Assembly: GCA_963170055.1 (NCBI GenBank) | Contig: CAUJGJ010000001.1 | Span: forward strand, 1,527,501-1,542,500 | Direction: 5' to 3' | Source: Halisarca cf. caerulea | Taxonomy: Eukaryota; Porifera; Demospongiae; Chondrillida; Halisarcidae | Length of the DNA: 15,000 bases | Shown: in pieces, positions 1-11,300 of the stretch | Numbering within the stretch: the stretch's first letter is position 1 | Layout: every line of letters starts with the position of its first letter | Position numbers and translations under genes: made by a program | The notes under the pieces: model-generated | The model's database searches: none | Seen by the model: the letters and a program-made list of their open reading frames with translations, nothing else | What the model was told of the DNA's origin: nothing

Positions 1-177
<177 letters not shown>

Positions 178-839
178 GGTAGGCATCGTACGTATAAGAG
201 GTCGCATGCTAAATGCATGACATGCATTTTCCATGCATGGATTGCAAAATCTATTGCCTATATACATGCACACTGGTGGCTAAATGATTGCATGCATGTA
301 TCATACAATAATTATCAATGGAGATCATGCAGAAATAATGACAGCTACATGCAATTAATGCCACACAGCTGCGCAGGTAATGTACATTTCATTGTCAGTC
401 ATATGTCTTGCATGTCTTTTACCCGCTTGCATGCATGGCCGGGCTGTTATGTGTCTTGCTTGTCTGGTCCCTCATGTATGCAGCCTATTCACAGCTATAG
501 GGCTGGAGGGGTATCTTATAACGCATGATCAATGAATGGATGAATGAATAATGCATGAAAAACCATGCATACATGCAATGTGTGCAAACATGCAGTGCAA
601 GTATCTATACACTGTACATCATGTTGCTCAAGTATTCAAGTATGGAATACCCATGCATGCATGCTTGCATGCATGCAGTGCAAGGGAGCTGCAAAGGCTG
701 GTGTGAGCACACAAGGAGACTTAGCGGATAACACTTGTATTTCACAATTTACAAAACATTGGAAACTTATAGAGAATATTTACACAGAAGAGAAAGTGCA
801 AACATAATATTATGCGCATATGTAGTGTTGTTAATGGTA
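178..839. other. Non-coding flank rich in ATGCAT palindromes
   Basis: No gene is supported here. The stretch has at least eight ATGCAT palindromes, including the clustered ATGCATGCATGC near 652-680, and no open frame that looks like protein. It lies immediately 3' of the minus-strand TDRD3-like stop codon, so it may be 3' UTR, or an intron if that gene continues past the window. I found no AATAAA or ATTAAA on the minus strand between 839 and 1, which leaves the true transcript end undetermined. Confidence 0.6.
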
Positions 840-2399
840 CTAGTCTGTTTCTTTCTGTTGTGTTCGCGGTCCACTGTCTTGCCTCCTTGCTGTGAACGGC
901 ACACCCTTTCTGTGTGGTGGATTGCTGGATGACTGGTGGAGGTCAGCTTTTGGCTCTTTACTCCGCTCACTGCCCTTGGGGTCTGTGGGTGTGACAACTC
1001 CTCCTCCTACTCTACTACTATGCCCACTGTGTGTGAGCTCTGAGTCTTGCTTGGACTGCAACGCTTTGTGCTGGTGAGGCTTCAGATCACGTGAACGTTT
1101 CGACTGCTGAGTACCTTCAGAAGATGACATTGTAGTCTTCACACTGGTATCCCTTCCAACACCAGCAGAGTGCAAAGCATTGCGAAACACTTGGCTCCTC
1201 TGAACCTCTCTCTTTACACTCACTGGTTGTGATATGGATACATCATGCTCACCCCTTGGCTGAGTTCTACCACCTGGCCCACTGCTGCTTCTCTCAATGT
1301 CTCCCGAAAGGGGTACATTCTTCCTGGCTGGGTTCACTTCTCTCTGGTAGCTATAACCCTTCTGTTGCTGGTAGCTAGGGTGATAATTCTGGTGTTGGTG
1401 CCTCTGGTATTGGCGCCGGTCTCCCTGGTGTTGGTGCCCCTGGTGTTGGTGTCCCTGGTGTTGGTGTCCCTGGTGTTGGTCTCCCTGGTGTTGGTGCCCC
1501 TGGTGTTGGTGTCCCTGGTGTTGGTGCCCCTGGTGTTGGTGCCCCTGGTGTTGGTGTTCCTGGTGTTGGTGTCCCTGGTTTTGGTGCCCCTGGCGTTGGC
1601 GCCCCTGGTGTTGGTGTCCCTGGTGTTGGTATCCCTGGTGTTGGTGCTCCTGGTGTTGGTACCCCTGGTGTTGGTGCCCCTGGTGTTGGTACCCCTGGGG
1701 TTGGTGCCCCTGGTTCCGCTGGTGGTGTTGGCTGTGGTATTGAGGCTGAGATTGATGTACCTTAGCTTGGGGGAGCTGATGTTGTTGTTTCTGATCTTGG
1801 TCAGACTGAGGGTGTTCCTGTTGGCGATTCTTTCTATGCTCTTGGTATTGCTGCTGTTTGTGCTGTTGATGTTGAAGTTCCTGTTGGTGATTTTGTTTGT
1901 GCTGGTGCTGCTGCTCTTTGTGCTCCTGGTGCTGGAGCTGTTTGTTCTGCTGGTGCTGTTTATGCTGATGCTGTTTGTGCTGCTGGTGCTGGTACTGGTG
2001 TTGCTGATGCTGTTTATGCTGTTGATGCTGGTGCAATTGTCGCTTGTCTTGCTTAAGTTGACTGTCGTTCTTCATTTCCCTACCAGAAGAAGTCCCACTG
2101 GTTGTCCTTGCAGGAAGCTGTTGTCCTGACTTTGTCTGTTTAGGAGCACTTGTACATGACTTCATGGTCTGCTCTGATCGCTCAGGCTGACTCTGTGCAC
2201 TTTGAGTGTCTTTGGAGCTTTTCATGGCTTGCTTGACATTCTCCTTATTCTCAGAGGACTTAGAGGTGTGGTCCTTCTCTCCAGAGGAGACCTTTGTGCT
2301 AATCTTCTTTGGAGCCTTCTTCAAGGACGCAAAGGGAATGAATGGTGGAGGTCCTACACCTGCTTCAGCAGCTGTCACTTTCTTATCCATACTCGAAGC
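840..2399 (-). CDS. TDRD3: TDRD3-like exon 7: GPPPF motif and Gln/His-rich tail
   Basis: A 519-codon exon ending in TAG at 842-840. It begins [14 protein letters not shown] and reaches GPPPFIPF within about 16 residues, the same distance from V-L-G-G-E-V-E as in vertebrate TDRD3. A Lys/Ser-rich segment follows, then a Gln/His/Lys-rich region (about 2045-1740), the HQHQG tandem array (about 1715-1411), and a Ser/Arg-rich tail ending QQKETD. The acceptor TCACATGAAG| at 2400 follows TTGAC plus a T-rich tract. An alternative in-frame acceptor at 2451 would add 17 residues. No UBA or Tudor signature is visible. A fully open 1.5 kb frame despite low complexity argues that it is translated. Confidence 0.8.
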   Translation of the reverse strand, partial: ASSMDKKVTAAEAGVGPPPFIPFASLKKAPKKISTKVSSGEKDHTSKSSENKENVKQAMKSSKDTQSAQSQPERSEQTMKSCTSAPKQTKSGQQLPARTTSGTSSGREMKNDSQLKQDKRQLHQHQQHKQHQQHQYQHQQHKQHQHKQHQQNKQLQHQEHKEQQHQHKQNHQQELQHQQHKQQQYQEHRKNRQQEHPQSDQDQKQQHQLPQAKVHQSQPQYHSQHHQRNQGHQPQGYQHQGHQHQGYQHQEHQHQGYQHQGHQHQGRQRQGHQNQGHQHQEHQHQGHQHQGHQHQGHQHQGHQHQGDQHQGHQHQGHQHQGHQHQGDRRQYQRHQHQNYHPSYQQQKGYSYQREVNPARKNVPLSGDIERSSSGPGGRTQPRGEHDVSISQPVSVKREVQRSQVFRNALHSAGVGRDTSVKTTMSSSEGTQQSKRSRDLKPHQHKALQSKQDSELTHSGHSSRVGGGVVTPTDPKGSERSKEPKADLHQSSSNPPHRKGVPFTARRQDSGPRTQQKETD

Positions 2400-5213
2400 C
2401 TTCATGTGAGCAACATACAAAATTAAGTCAACAACAGCTTCATAGAAACACTGGTGTAATTACACTATGTACATAAAGAGATTACTACACCTACACTGCC
2501 CTCCAAAAGAAAGTTAACAGTGACATCATGATAGAAAATGGCGGCGATAATGAGCACAATAAAGAGGACTGATTTATCGTCACCATATAAAATATGGGTG
2601 AATAACTATTACTATCTGTGCCTGAAATGTTAAGGAATATTGGGCAATTGTCACAAATGACTTTTCTCCTCCTTAACAATTAATATAGTTGAATAAGTTC
2701 AGACGTGCTGTCGATAAGATCGTCGTGAATTGTGCATGTATATCGATCCTCACAATAAAACAAAACGCTGCCACAGTTTGTCAAACGTTCTAGGACAATC
2801 ATCTTGAATCAAACGTGCCAAAACATCTCACACATACTCCACAGGATTAAGATTAGCAAATTTGCGGTCCTCTTATAACTGATTCAATTTATCGCTCTCA
2901 CCGATGATGTTTTCATGCTGAAGTTTAGCATAGTGGAGTAAGAAAAACGATAGGTAACGTTATTTTGGTGTGAGATTTGATCGTTTTGGTAAGTATAAGC
3001 AAATAATTGGTTCTCTAAAAAGCTCAGATGAAACATTATGGTTCAGTGTCGACTGCACCCCGCTTTTGTCCCCCTTATCATGTACTAAAAAACTGTCCCA
3101 GAACCAAACAGAGCGCCCTACGCCTATAATATGGGCTTTTGAGAATGCAGGAAGCCTTAGCGTAGCGTTGTTGTTGCAAAGTATCTAGCTACCTGTGCAA
3201 ATTCACGAAGATAGTATCCGCATTTGTGCAACATGTTCGCATTGGAGCACTTTCGTCTCTGACGATTTTGGCTTTTCAGAACAGCACAAGCCGGCTCTTT
3301 AGCAACGGAAATGAAAGAAATGCTATCGAAGACAGTATACATTAGTATATCTTTTGAAATTTAGATTCTCAAATACCATTTTGAGTAGCTTTTCAAGCAG
3401 ACATCGTCGCCGCCATTTTTCACATGATGTCACTGTTAACTTTCTTTTGGAAGATATGTAATACTTTGGGAAAATGCATGTACATACATATGTAAGATGG
3501 TGAAGCCTGTCTTAAAGGCCACTGTATAGAAAGACCACCTCTCTACAGTGACCACTGTTGGCTGACCTATGGGTCACTTCAGTGATACAAGACCATGTCT
3601 GTACAAGGTCCACGTGTCTACAAAAACCACAATCATTTGGTCCCTTGAATGGCTATCATGGAAAGCTTTTACTTTGTGCAGTTCAGTGGAACCTTTGCAA
3701 TTTGACACCTCTATAATCTGACCATCTCTCTAATCTGACCATCTTATGAGGTACAGTCACCATATTAAAGTATGGTAAAAGTGATTCCATAATCCAACAA
3801 CCTCCTAATCTAACACAGTCTGTTTTGCTGCCCACAGGTGTCAGATTTTACAGAGGCTCCACTGTACCAAGTACATACGTACGTACATGCATACACGCAT
3901 AATGTACGTACATTTGTATACACAGTGTTCCAGCCAGAATCAGTGGGTTTGAGCAAACATACTCAGCACATACAGAGATGTGTACAGAATCAATCACAAG
4001 TAAAAGATGCAAAGACGAGCAGGTATGTATACATGTATGTTATGCTAGTGTCAAAAGGCAGCAAGTGAAAAAAAATGAGCAATGTGAATGCTTTGCTGTG
4101 AAAGTTGTTGATCACCTACTGCACAAGAAACGGCACTCGATACCAATCTTAAGAGGAATACCAAATCCTACAAAAAGTAAGGAGATTTGGTTGGAATATA
4201 AGCACAAGAGGCTTCGATTATGGACTCCAAGTTTTAGCTGGTCTTTTGGGAATTTACTTAAAATTCCGTGGGCAACATCCACAAATCTTAAAGGTATTAT
4301 TATGAATGATGATTCTGCTATGATATCACTGAAAATCCCCTAGGGAATTATTAAGCATCCCCTGGGGAATGATATAGAAATACCTAGGGAATCACCCACG
4401 CGCTATATACAGTATACGGTACTTACTTTTGACTTTTTGTTCATGCTTTCCACTTCTCCTCCCAGAACAGTCACCATCCCTGCACACCAGATGAACACAG
4501 TATCACACACACACATACGTAAATGTACATGATATGTACAAATGTGTAAATACACATGCCAAATAAAATACGGATGTAAACATATACATGGACTTATGTA
4601 TGTACGCATGTACAAAAATTGCCACAGTACACTAGCTATCATATGGTACGTATAATATATACCATGGGATGGGTTTTAACTGCTACATTGAAATAAATGC
4701 TGAATGCTAGCTAATTGCAGGAGCACAAATATTAAAAATGCATCCTAACGAATTATAGCCTGGCCTGTATGTAGTTGTGTTGGGAAATGCAATCCAGTGT
4801 GCATTCCTTTAAACACAATTATTGCACTACACAATTAAAACCCATCCTACAGTAAGCTAAATACAGCATAGGGAAGATGTACCTTATGTCCGGAAATATT
4901 GGCGACATTTTCAATTTGGCGGTATGGCAGTCAGTATCAAAATTGCCAAATTTATATCACCAAATACATAGACCTACGTATTTACTATGCTTTGTCCTTG
5001 CTGTGCAACTGCCAAATTTAATTTCCACAAATATTAAATTACAGCCTGATCTTGTGTAAATCGCCAAATTTAATGATCGCCAATATTTCCGGATATACGG
5101 TAAATTTGTACACACATACATACTTACAGTGCATACATGGGATATGAGTCTTTGCACACGCAGGTAAATACATATGCATGCACACACACAAACACACACA
5201 CACTCACTCACAC

Positions 5214-5285
<72 letters not shown>

Positions 5286-5290
5286 GTACA

Positions 5291-5362
<72 letters not shown>

Positions 5363-8300
5363 GCCAATCCTGTACATGGGAGCCAATAAAGAACAAAGTG
5401 CAACATACATACATACGTACGTACATACACACCTGGGAAGAGCATCATGAATCCACTCCTGCACACAACCTTACATCCAGCATCGATCATGAGCTTGGTA
5501 CCTGGTGGATAGTGGGACTGACTGTAGAGGATAGGACAAAAGACGGACTATTGTAGACACATTTCAAGGAATCCAAATCACCCACTGAACACTACATACA
5601 GCTACTCTACAAAATAAGCAAAAGAAGTGGCAAATACAGGACATACACAGTACAGCTCAAACAAACGAACACATGTGCATACTGTATACATATGTACGTA
5701 GGTATAAGCTCCAATTATAGTGAATTTTTGATATAATGAAGAATTTTCAGTGCACCCTGGGATTCGTTATAATGAGTTTCAACAGTGTATAGCACAAATG
5801 TACTATACAATAATAAACCTGGCACTCGTTGAGCAACCTCCACTGTAGTGCAAGTATGCAGATCAGAACTATGCTTGCAATGTGCAGTGTGTGACATTCA
5901 TACCAGGAGTGTAATTCTACTAGAATGCGTAAAACAGAAAACATGTACAAAAATGCATTCAAATGCAATCTACACATTTCAATTCACCCTCATCTGATAC
6001 CTTCTCACCTTAGCTCAGGTATTTTCTTGATCTCAACAGCACTGACATGGCTCTTGCCATCAGTAACATACACCCTGAGTAGCCTGCGACCGGATCCACT
6101 GGACTGAGAGGTGTCCTTCTGGGAAGCAACCGACTTGGACACGTCCTTTATCCTCTGGAGCTGAAGTACAAGTGGTCCGGTAAACTGCAATGTCAGAAAA
6201 GAAAAATACACCAAAACTATCTCAAAGCTCATCTGTACCATGGACAGTACGTACGTATATGCTTTAATGTTTGTATGGTTTTATATTTACGTTTCATATG
6301 AAATGGAAGCCATCCATGAAAGTTCACACCCATGAAAATTTAGATTGGGTTCTTATGTAATGGCAAAGCATGGTCATCTGTGAATATAAAACTGGAAAAT
6401 TGCTAAAATCCAAGATCTACAAATAGCACGAAAATAAATGTTCATACGGCAAACAGGAATACCTGTCTGTAGAGACCAATGTAGAATGACCCTATGCCAC
6501 TCCAGTATAATACGAATGTGAGTACTTCTTTATATAAGGACCACCTGCCCACAGAAATCAAGTGCGTTTGTCCCTTGAGATGTTATGTAGGAAATCCACA
6601 CAATACCCAGGCACATGTAATGTGTGCGGCTGGATTCTTGAGTAGGACACTCAGTACACAACGTATATATGTACACATTCATGTGAACACAACAGGGACA
6701 ATATTGAAAGGCACAGGCTACACAGCCGGGTCTCATCTGCGACAAGACAAATCATGGTCTGACACTTTGACACTGCAAAATGCATACCTAGTCCTGACTG
6801 TCAAGTTAAAACATGCCAGCATGCAAAGAGGATGTATGCATGTATGTACTGTACATGCTGTACCGTAAAATATGCAAATGAAGTGCAATATAATTGATAA
6901 GTCTGTGAATAACACACCAAACTGCTTAGTATATATTGTACCACTATTTCCTGAGCAAATTGATTTCCATCATTCATCGGAACCACGCTATTCCAGACCC
7001 CCTGGGACCCGATACATGTACATACGTATGTATAGGACAGTCCTGATTATTGAACCATCATTGGTTGTTTGAGGGGTTGCAGATGCAACTGGGAACGCAC
7101 GTACGTATAGTGAGCATTCAGTTCAGTGTCATGTGACCACATTAGAAGGGTGTCTGCATTTCATGGGTCTGGAATAAAGTGGAACCCCTCTAATCCAGCC
7201 CCCTGAATTGGGGACACCCCTCTAGTGTGGACACATACCACGGGAACCAAATATTCCATTATAGTAAGCCACAGTACATATTTAACCCCTGAAATGAGGA
7301 CACCTCAATAATCAGGACAGTGCTTTCAGGTCCCAAGGTGTCCAGATTAGAGGGGTCCACTGTAGAGGGGTTCCCCTGCATAACACTGCGTTCAGGATAA
7401 ACTGGTTATTACATCAAAGTGAATACTGGAGCCGTGATGACCCAACAATTACTGCAACATAGACGCACGTACAGTGTTTACCAATGCCCTATGAGTGTAG
7501 GACAGCTCCTGTAGCAGCAATCCTGTATGCAGACACACCCTAACAGCCCTCCACCTGCGTACCTCTGCTGGTTGTCCTCGGTTGATACCCTCAGGGAGAG
7601 ACCCAGCTGCTATGTGTCGAAGATCAATCTGAGACAGGAGATGAACAGAGACGTGTGAGTGCATGAGAGGATACACACAAGCCTAGAATGGGAAGTACAT
7701 AGTGAAGTAAGTATAACACACACTAAGTATAGTACATACGTGTATGTATGTACAATAAAATTATACATATTATGTATAATACAAGTGCAGACAGTGAAGT
7801 ACAATACAGTACATAGTGAAGTACAGTACACACACATTCAAAACTCACATACATACGAACATACATACAAACGTACAAACTTAAATTACTACAATACACC
7901 ATAGGTACATACATTTACTCCAACAGCATGAAATACCGCACCATGTATACTGCAGACACACATCACATCAGCAGCAAAAGTCAGAAATTACATAAAGACA
8001 TCATCTTGTCAGCGCAAAAGACTACAAGCAGTACAAGGTGGAGTGAAGCCGCTCTAGTTCAAGCCTCCGTAAATCGCGCACACTGTCCAAGCAGGCCATA
8101 CTGTTTGGTCCAAAACTAACCCAAATATTGGAATTGACCTCTCTTTTCCGATTTATTGGTCCCAAGGCGGGCAGATTAGAGAGGATATGCTGTACTTAAG
8201 ACTAGTATAAGTATGCAGATATGGCATTGCCAACAGTGTAGGTACCTAGGTGTACCTACTACACCTGTGTATATACCCAGGTGCAGGTGTAGTCCTAAGT

Positions 8301-11300
8301 ACAGTGAAACTGGGAAGAGATAAGATTAACTGGAAATTCCACTAAGCAAGAAAGCATGGAGAACAGCCTGGGTGGTCCGGAGCAGGGGAGAGAGGAGCAG
8401 GGGAGAGAGGTGATGTACGTATAATGGAAAGTGGGGGGATGTTTACTTTTGCTTGTTTGTAAACAATAGATCAGTCATCCTTCGATAAATCTCAAACACA
8501 TTCTCTTAACACTTCGATAAATGTGGTGGTTGATAAGCCAATCAACCAATGAAGGCAGAATGCGTACACAATGCACAGACAACAACTGGTCAGGAACAGC
8601 ACAATCACATCACACAACAGAGGAATCCAAACTTATTTATATACCTCACACAAACACACACAGACAATAGAGAGGTTTAGCACTACGTAAAACGTTACGT
8701 AATAAGCTTACTACACTTCGCGCGGAAAATTAGAACGTTCTTAGTAACGGTTTCGACGTATCAAGGTATCTTAGTACGTTGTTGTTCTACGTTATAAGGC
8801 TCGTGTTGACGCTCCCTCCATTACTCCTCTAACTTCTGCTCTTCAGCATGGCGTTCCGTTTCTGATAGTAAAAGAATGCCTTCATGGCCCAAATCTCCCT
8901 CAGAATCGCCAAAAACTTGCAAAAAGATCTTCGGCATCGTTCTATATCGCTATAACGTTACGTATGTAAAGTATTCGACGTTGCTAAAACGAAAAACGTA
9001 CTAAATTTTGAACGTACCTATCAGCTTACTACGTAGCATTCAAACGTTATTCTAACCTCTCTAATGGCGCAGTTCTGCATACAATAAAACATACATACAT
9101 ACATACAACCTACAGCTAGTGTAGATGGTAAAGGTGGATTCGAGCTCCTGTTACAACATTTACCTACCAACAATATTTTGTTCAACTGTCATGGCTAGTA
9201 CATTATGTATATATGCACACTTGCCGTAGAACTTGGCATTCTAAAGGTCCAATTGTATGTACAAGGAGAGATATTACTCACATTGAGTGCCTTCTTTATC
9301 ACATGTTGAGAAGACGGTTTCTCTTTCTCATCCAAGTCCTTCAGACAGACGTCAATTCCCTCATCTGTCAATTTCCTTAAGAATTTAGAAGACGGTGAAT
9401 AAACAAGAAAATCAAAAAGAGTATCGAAGGTGAATAAAGCTGCTGGGTATAGTGGTAGACAGCTGAGTATGGTGGAAGATTTCCATATTTCAAATAAGAT
9501 TTCTGGATTTCAGGCAAGATTTCAAGATTTTGTTAGTGATTTTAAGATTTCAGCAAAGATTTCTTATAGGGTTTGAAACAAGTACCAGGATTTCAGATTT
9601 CAATATTTAATAAGATTTCAGGATTTCACGTGAGACTTTAATTGCACAAGACTTCACTGTGTTGTGGACCCCCCGAAATCCTCATAATACCCTGTATCTA
9701 CTATTAAGTATAAATACTATACGTACGTATTTGACCACTACTCTGACTGCTAGTAATCTTCAAAACACTGAGATGGTTAAGTGATTAAAAATATTTCTAA
9801 GATTCGAAATATTTCTGAGAGAACTACGTACATACATAGACCAGCACCTCCACACCTACCTACGTAACTACATACTTCCCTCACCATACCGTATTTGGTT
9901 GCATCAACTAGGAAACTGCATTTACGTACAACAGTCTTAACTTGACTCCTTCATTTAGAACTTCCCCACACGTTATGCTACCTTTGCAGTATTGGCTTGA
10001 GCATAAGTCACAGTTACGGATTCATTTCTATGTACACACCGAATGCTAACTTCTGCTGGTTTGCAATACAGTGGACCCTCTGATAGTGGGCTCTCCCAAA
10101 CAAGGACACAGTATAATAAACCTCTCTACAAGGACACAACTTACGGTCCCAGTACAAATCCTACATTTTGAACCTCCCAAAGAAGAAAGGCTGCCTACAA
10201 AGAACAATCACATGAATTTATGTTGTCCTCAAAGTGCCCTTTATTCAGAAGTCCCACTTTAGTTAAGTATGTGTGTACATCTCTCACTTTTGCTGGAATT
10301 ATGCAAATTCAGTTGAGATTAACACACAAGCATATCTGGTACGTATCTATCATAGGCATACTTCCACACTTCCCACGTACCAGTAGGCACCGAGCTGTGT
10401 GCTGGGACGCTAACACTTGAACGCTCGAGGTAGGGTTGTCTCAAACAAGCAAGTTTACCATCTAACATGAAGCCACCCACACGCACCATGACACATACAA
10501 CCACAAGTGTTACACCCACTCCCTGCTGAATCACATACACTGGCTGCATGCAAACACAAGCAAAATCCCATCTCTACGTTCATTTCATAGAACATGCAGT
10601 GAAACAACACTGATTCTAAGACTGTAAGGAGAAATTGTTCCAAGTAAGGGCAAAAGGCATTCTTGGAGAAAAGCAAGGGAGAGAAACAACAAATCCATGT
10701 GCATGAGCATACCGTTCCTCAATTCTAGGGGAAAAGGAGCTAGTAGATCCACTACCCTCCCCCCCACCCCCTACCCACACACACCCATGCAGCCTAGGCT
10801 ATGTGTGATACATTGACACAAATCAGCTAATTTACACCATTGCTTGTGATTAGCATGCAAATATTACAGAAACAGAAAAATATACAGACAAACAAGGGAT
10901 AGTATGATACATTTTAATGAGCACACCTACCCACCAATGGACAGAAAATAGTAATAGATCAGAATTGCTTACTTTCAGGGCTAATTTTCACAATGTTAAG
11001 TAGGTACGGACTAGTTCTGCGGTATGTAGCATATCAGATGGCTATAAAGGAAGCTATTCTATATCATCATAGGCCCTCAATATCATATAAAGATACTCTA
11101 TCACACAACAGGATCACAGATGCTTCCACCATTGTGCCCGATGAATTAAATAGTGGAAGTTTCTTCTTCTAAAAGTCAATTTTACATTAAAAAGTAAATA
11201 AAATTGAACACCAACGTAAAAATTCGACGTATTAGCTCTCTACAGGGAAAACAGAGCACGCAACTCACCATCCTAATTTGGAGAGTTCTTCACGTAGGGC

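Noticed and set aside
1245..2129. 294-codon plus-strand frame rich in Leu-Val-Pro
   Set aside because: It is the antisense shadow of the TDRD3-like exon 7 repeat. The Val-Leu-Val-Pro period is the complement of His-Gln-His-Gln-Gly, and it has no splice or start support.
3978..4343. 121-codon plus-strand frame
   Set aside because: Atypical composition, no recognised motif, no convincing splice sites, and it lies inside intron 6 of the opposite-strand gene next to a MITE.
4877..5059. 60-codon plus-strand frame
   Set aside because: It lies fully within the 4880-5102 MITE.
5137..5556. Thr-His and Cys-Val frames over the AC repeat, both strands
   Set aside because: Dinucleotide artefacts. The only real coding part of this interval is the minus-strand exon at 5433-5521.
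10941..11010. Extra small exon on the minus strand near 10975 between exons 1 and 2
   Set aside because: Exons 1 and 2 already join in phase at the conserved Trp. Inserting this segment would break the alignment to TDRD3.
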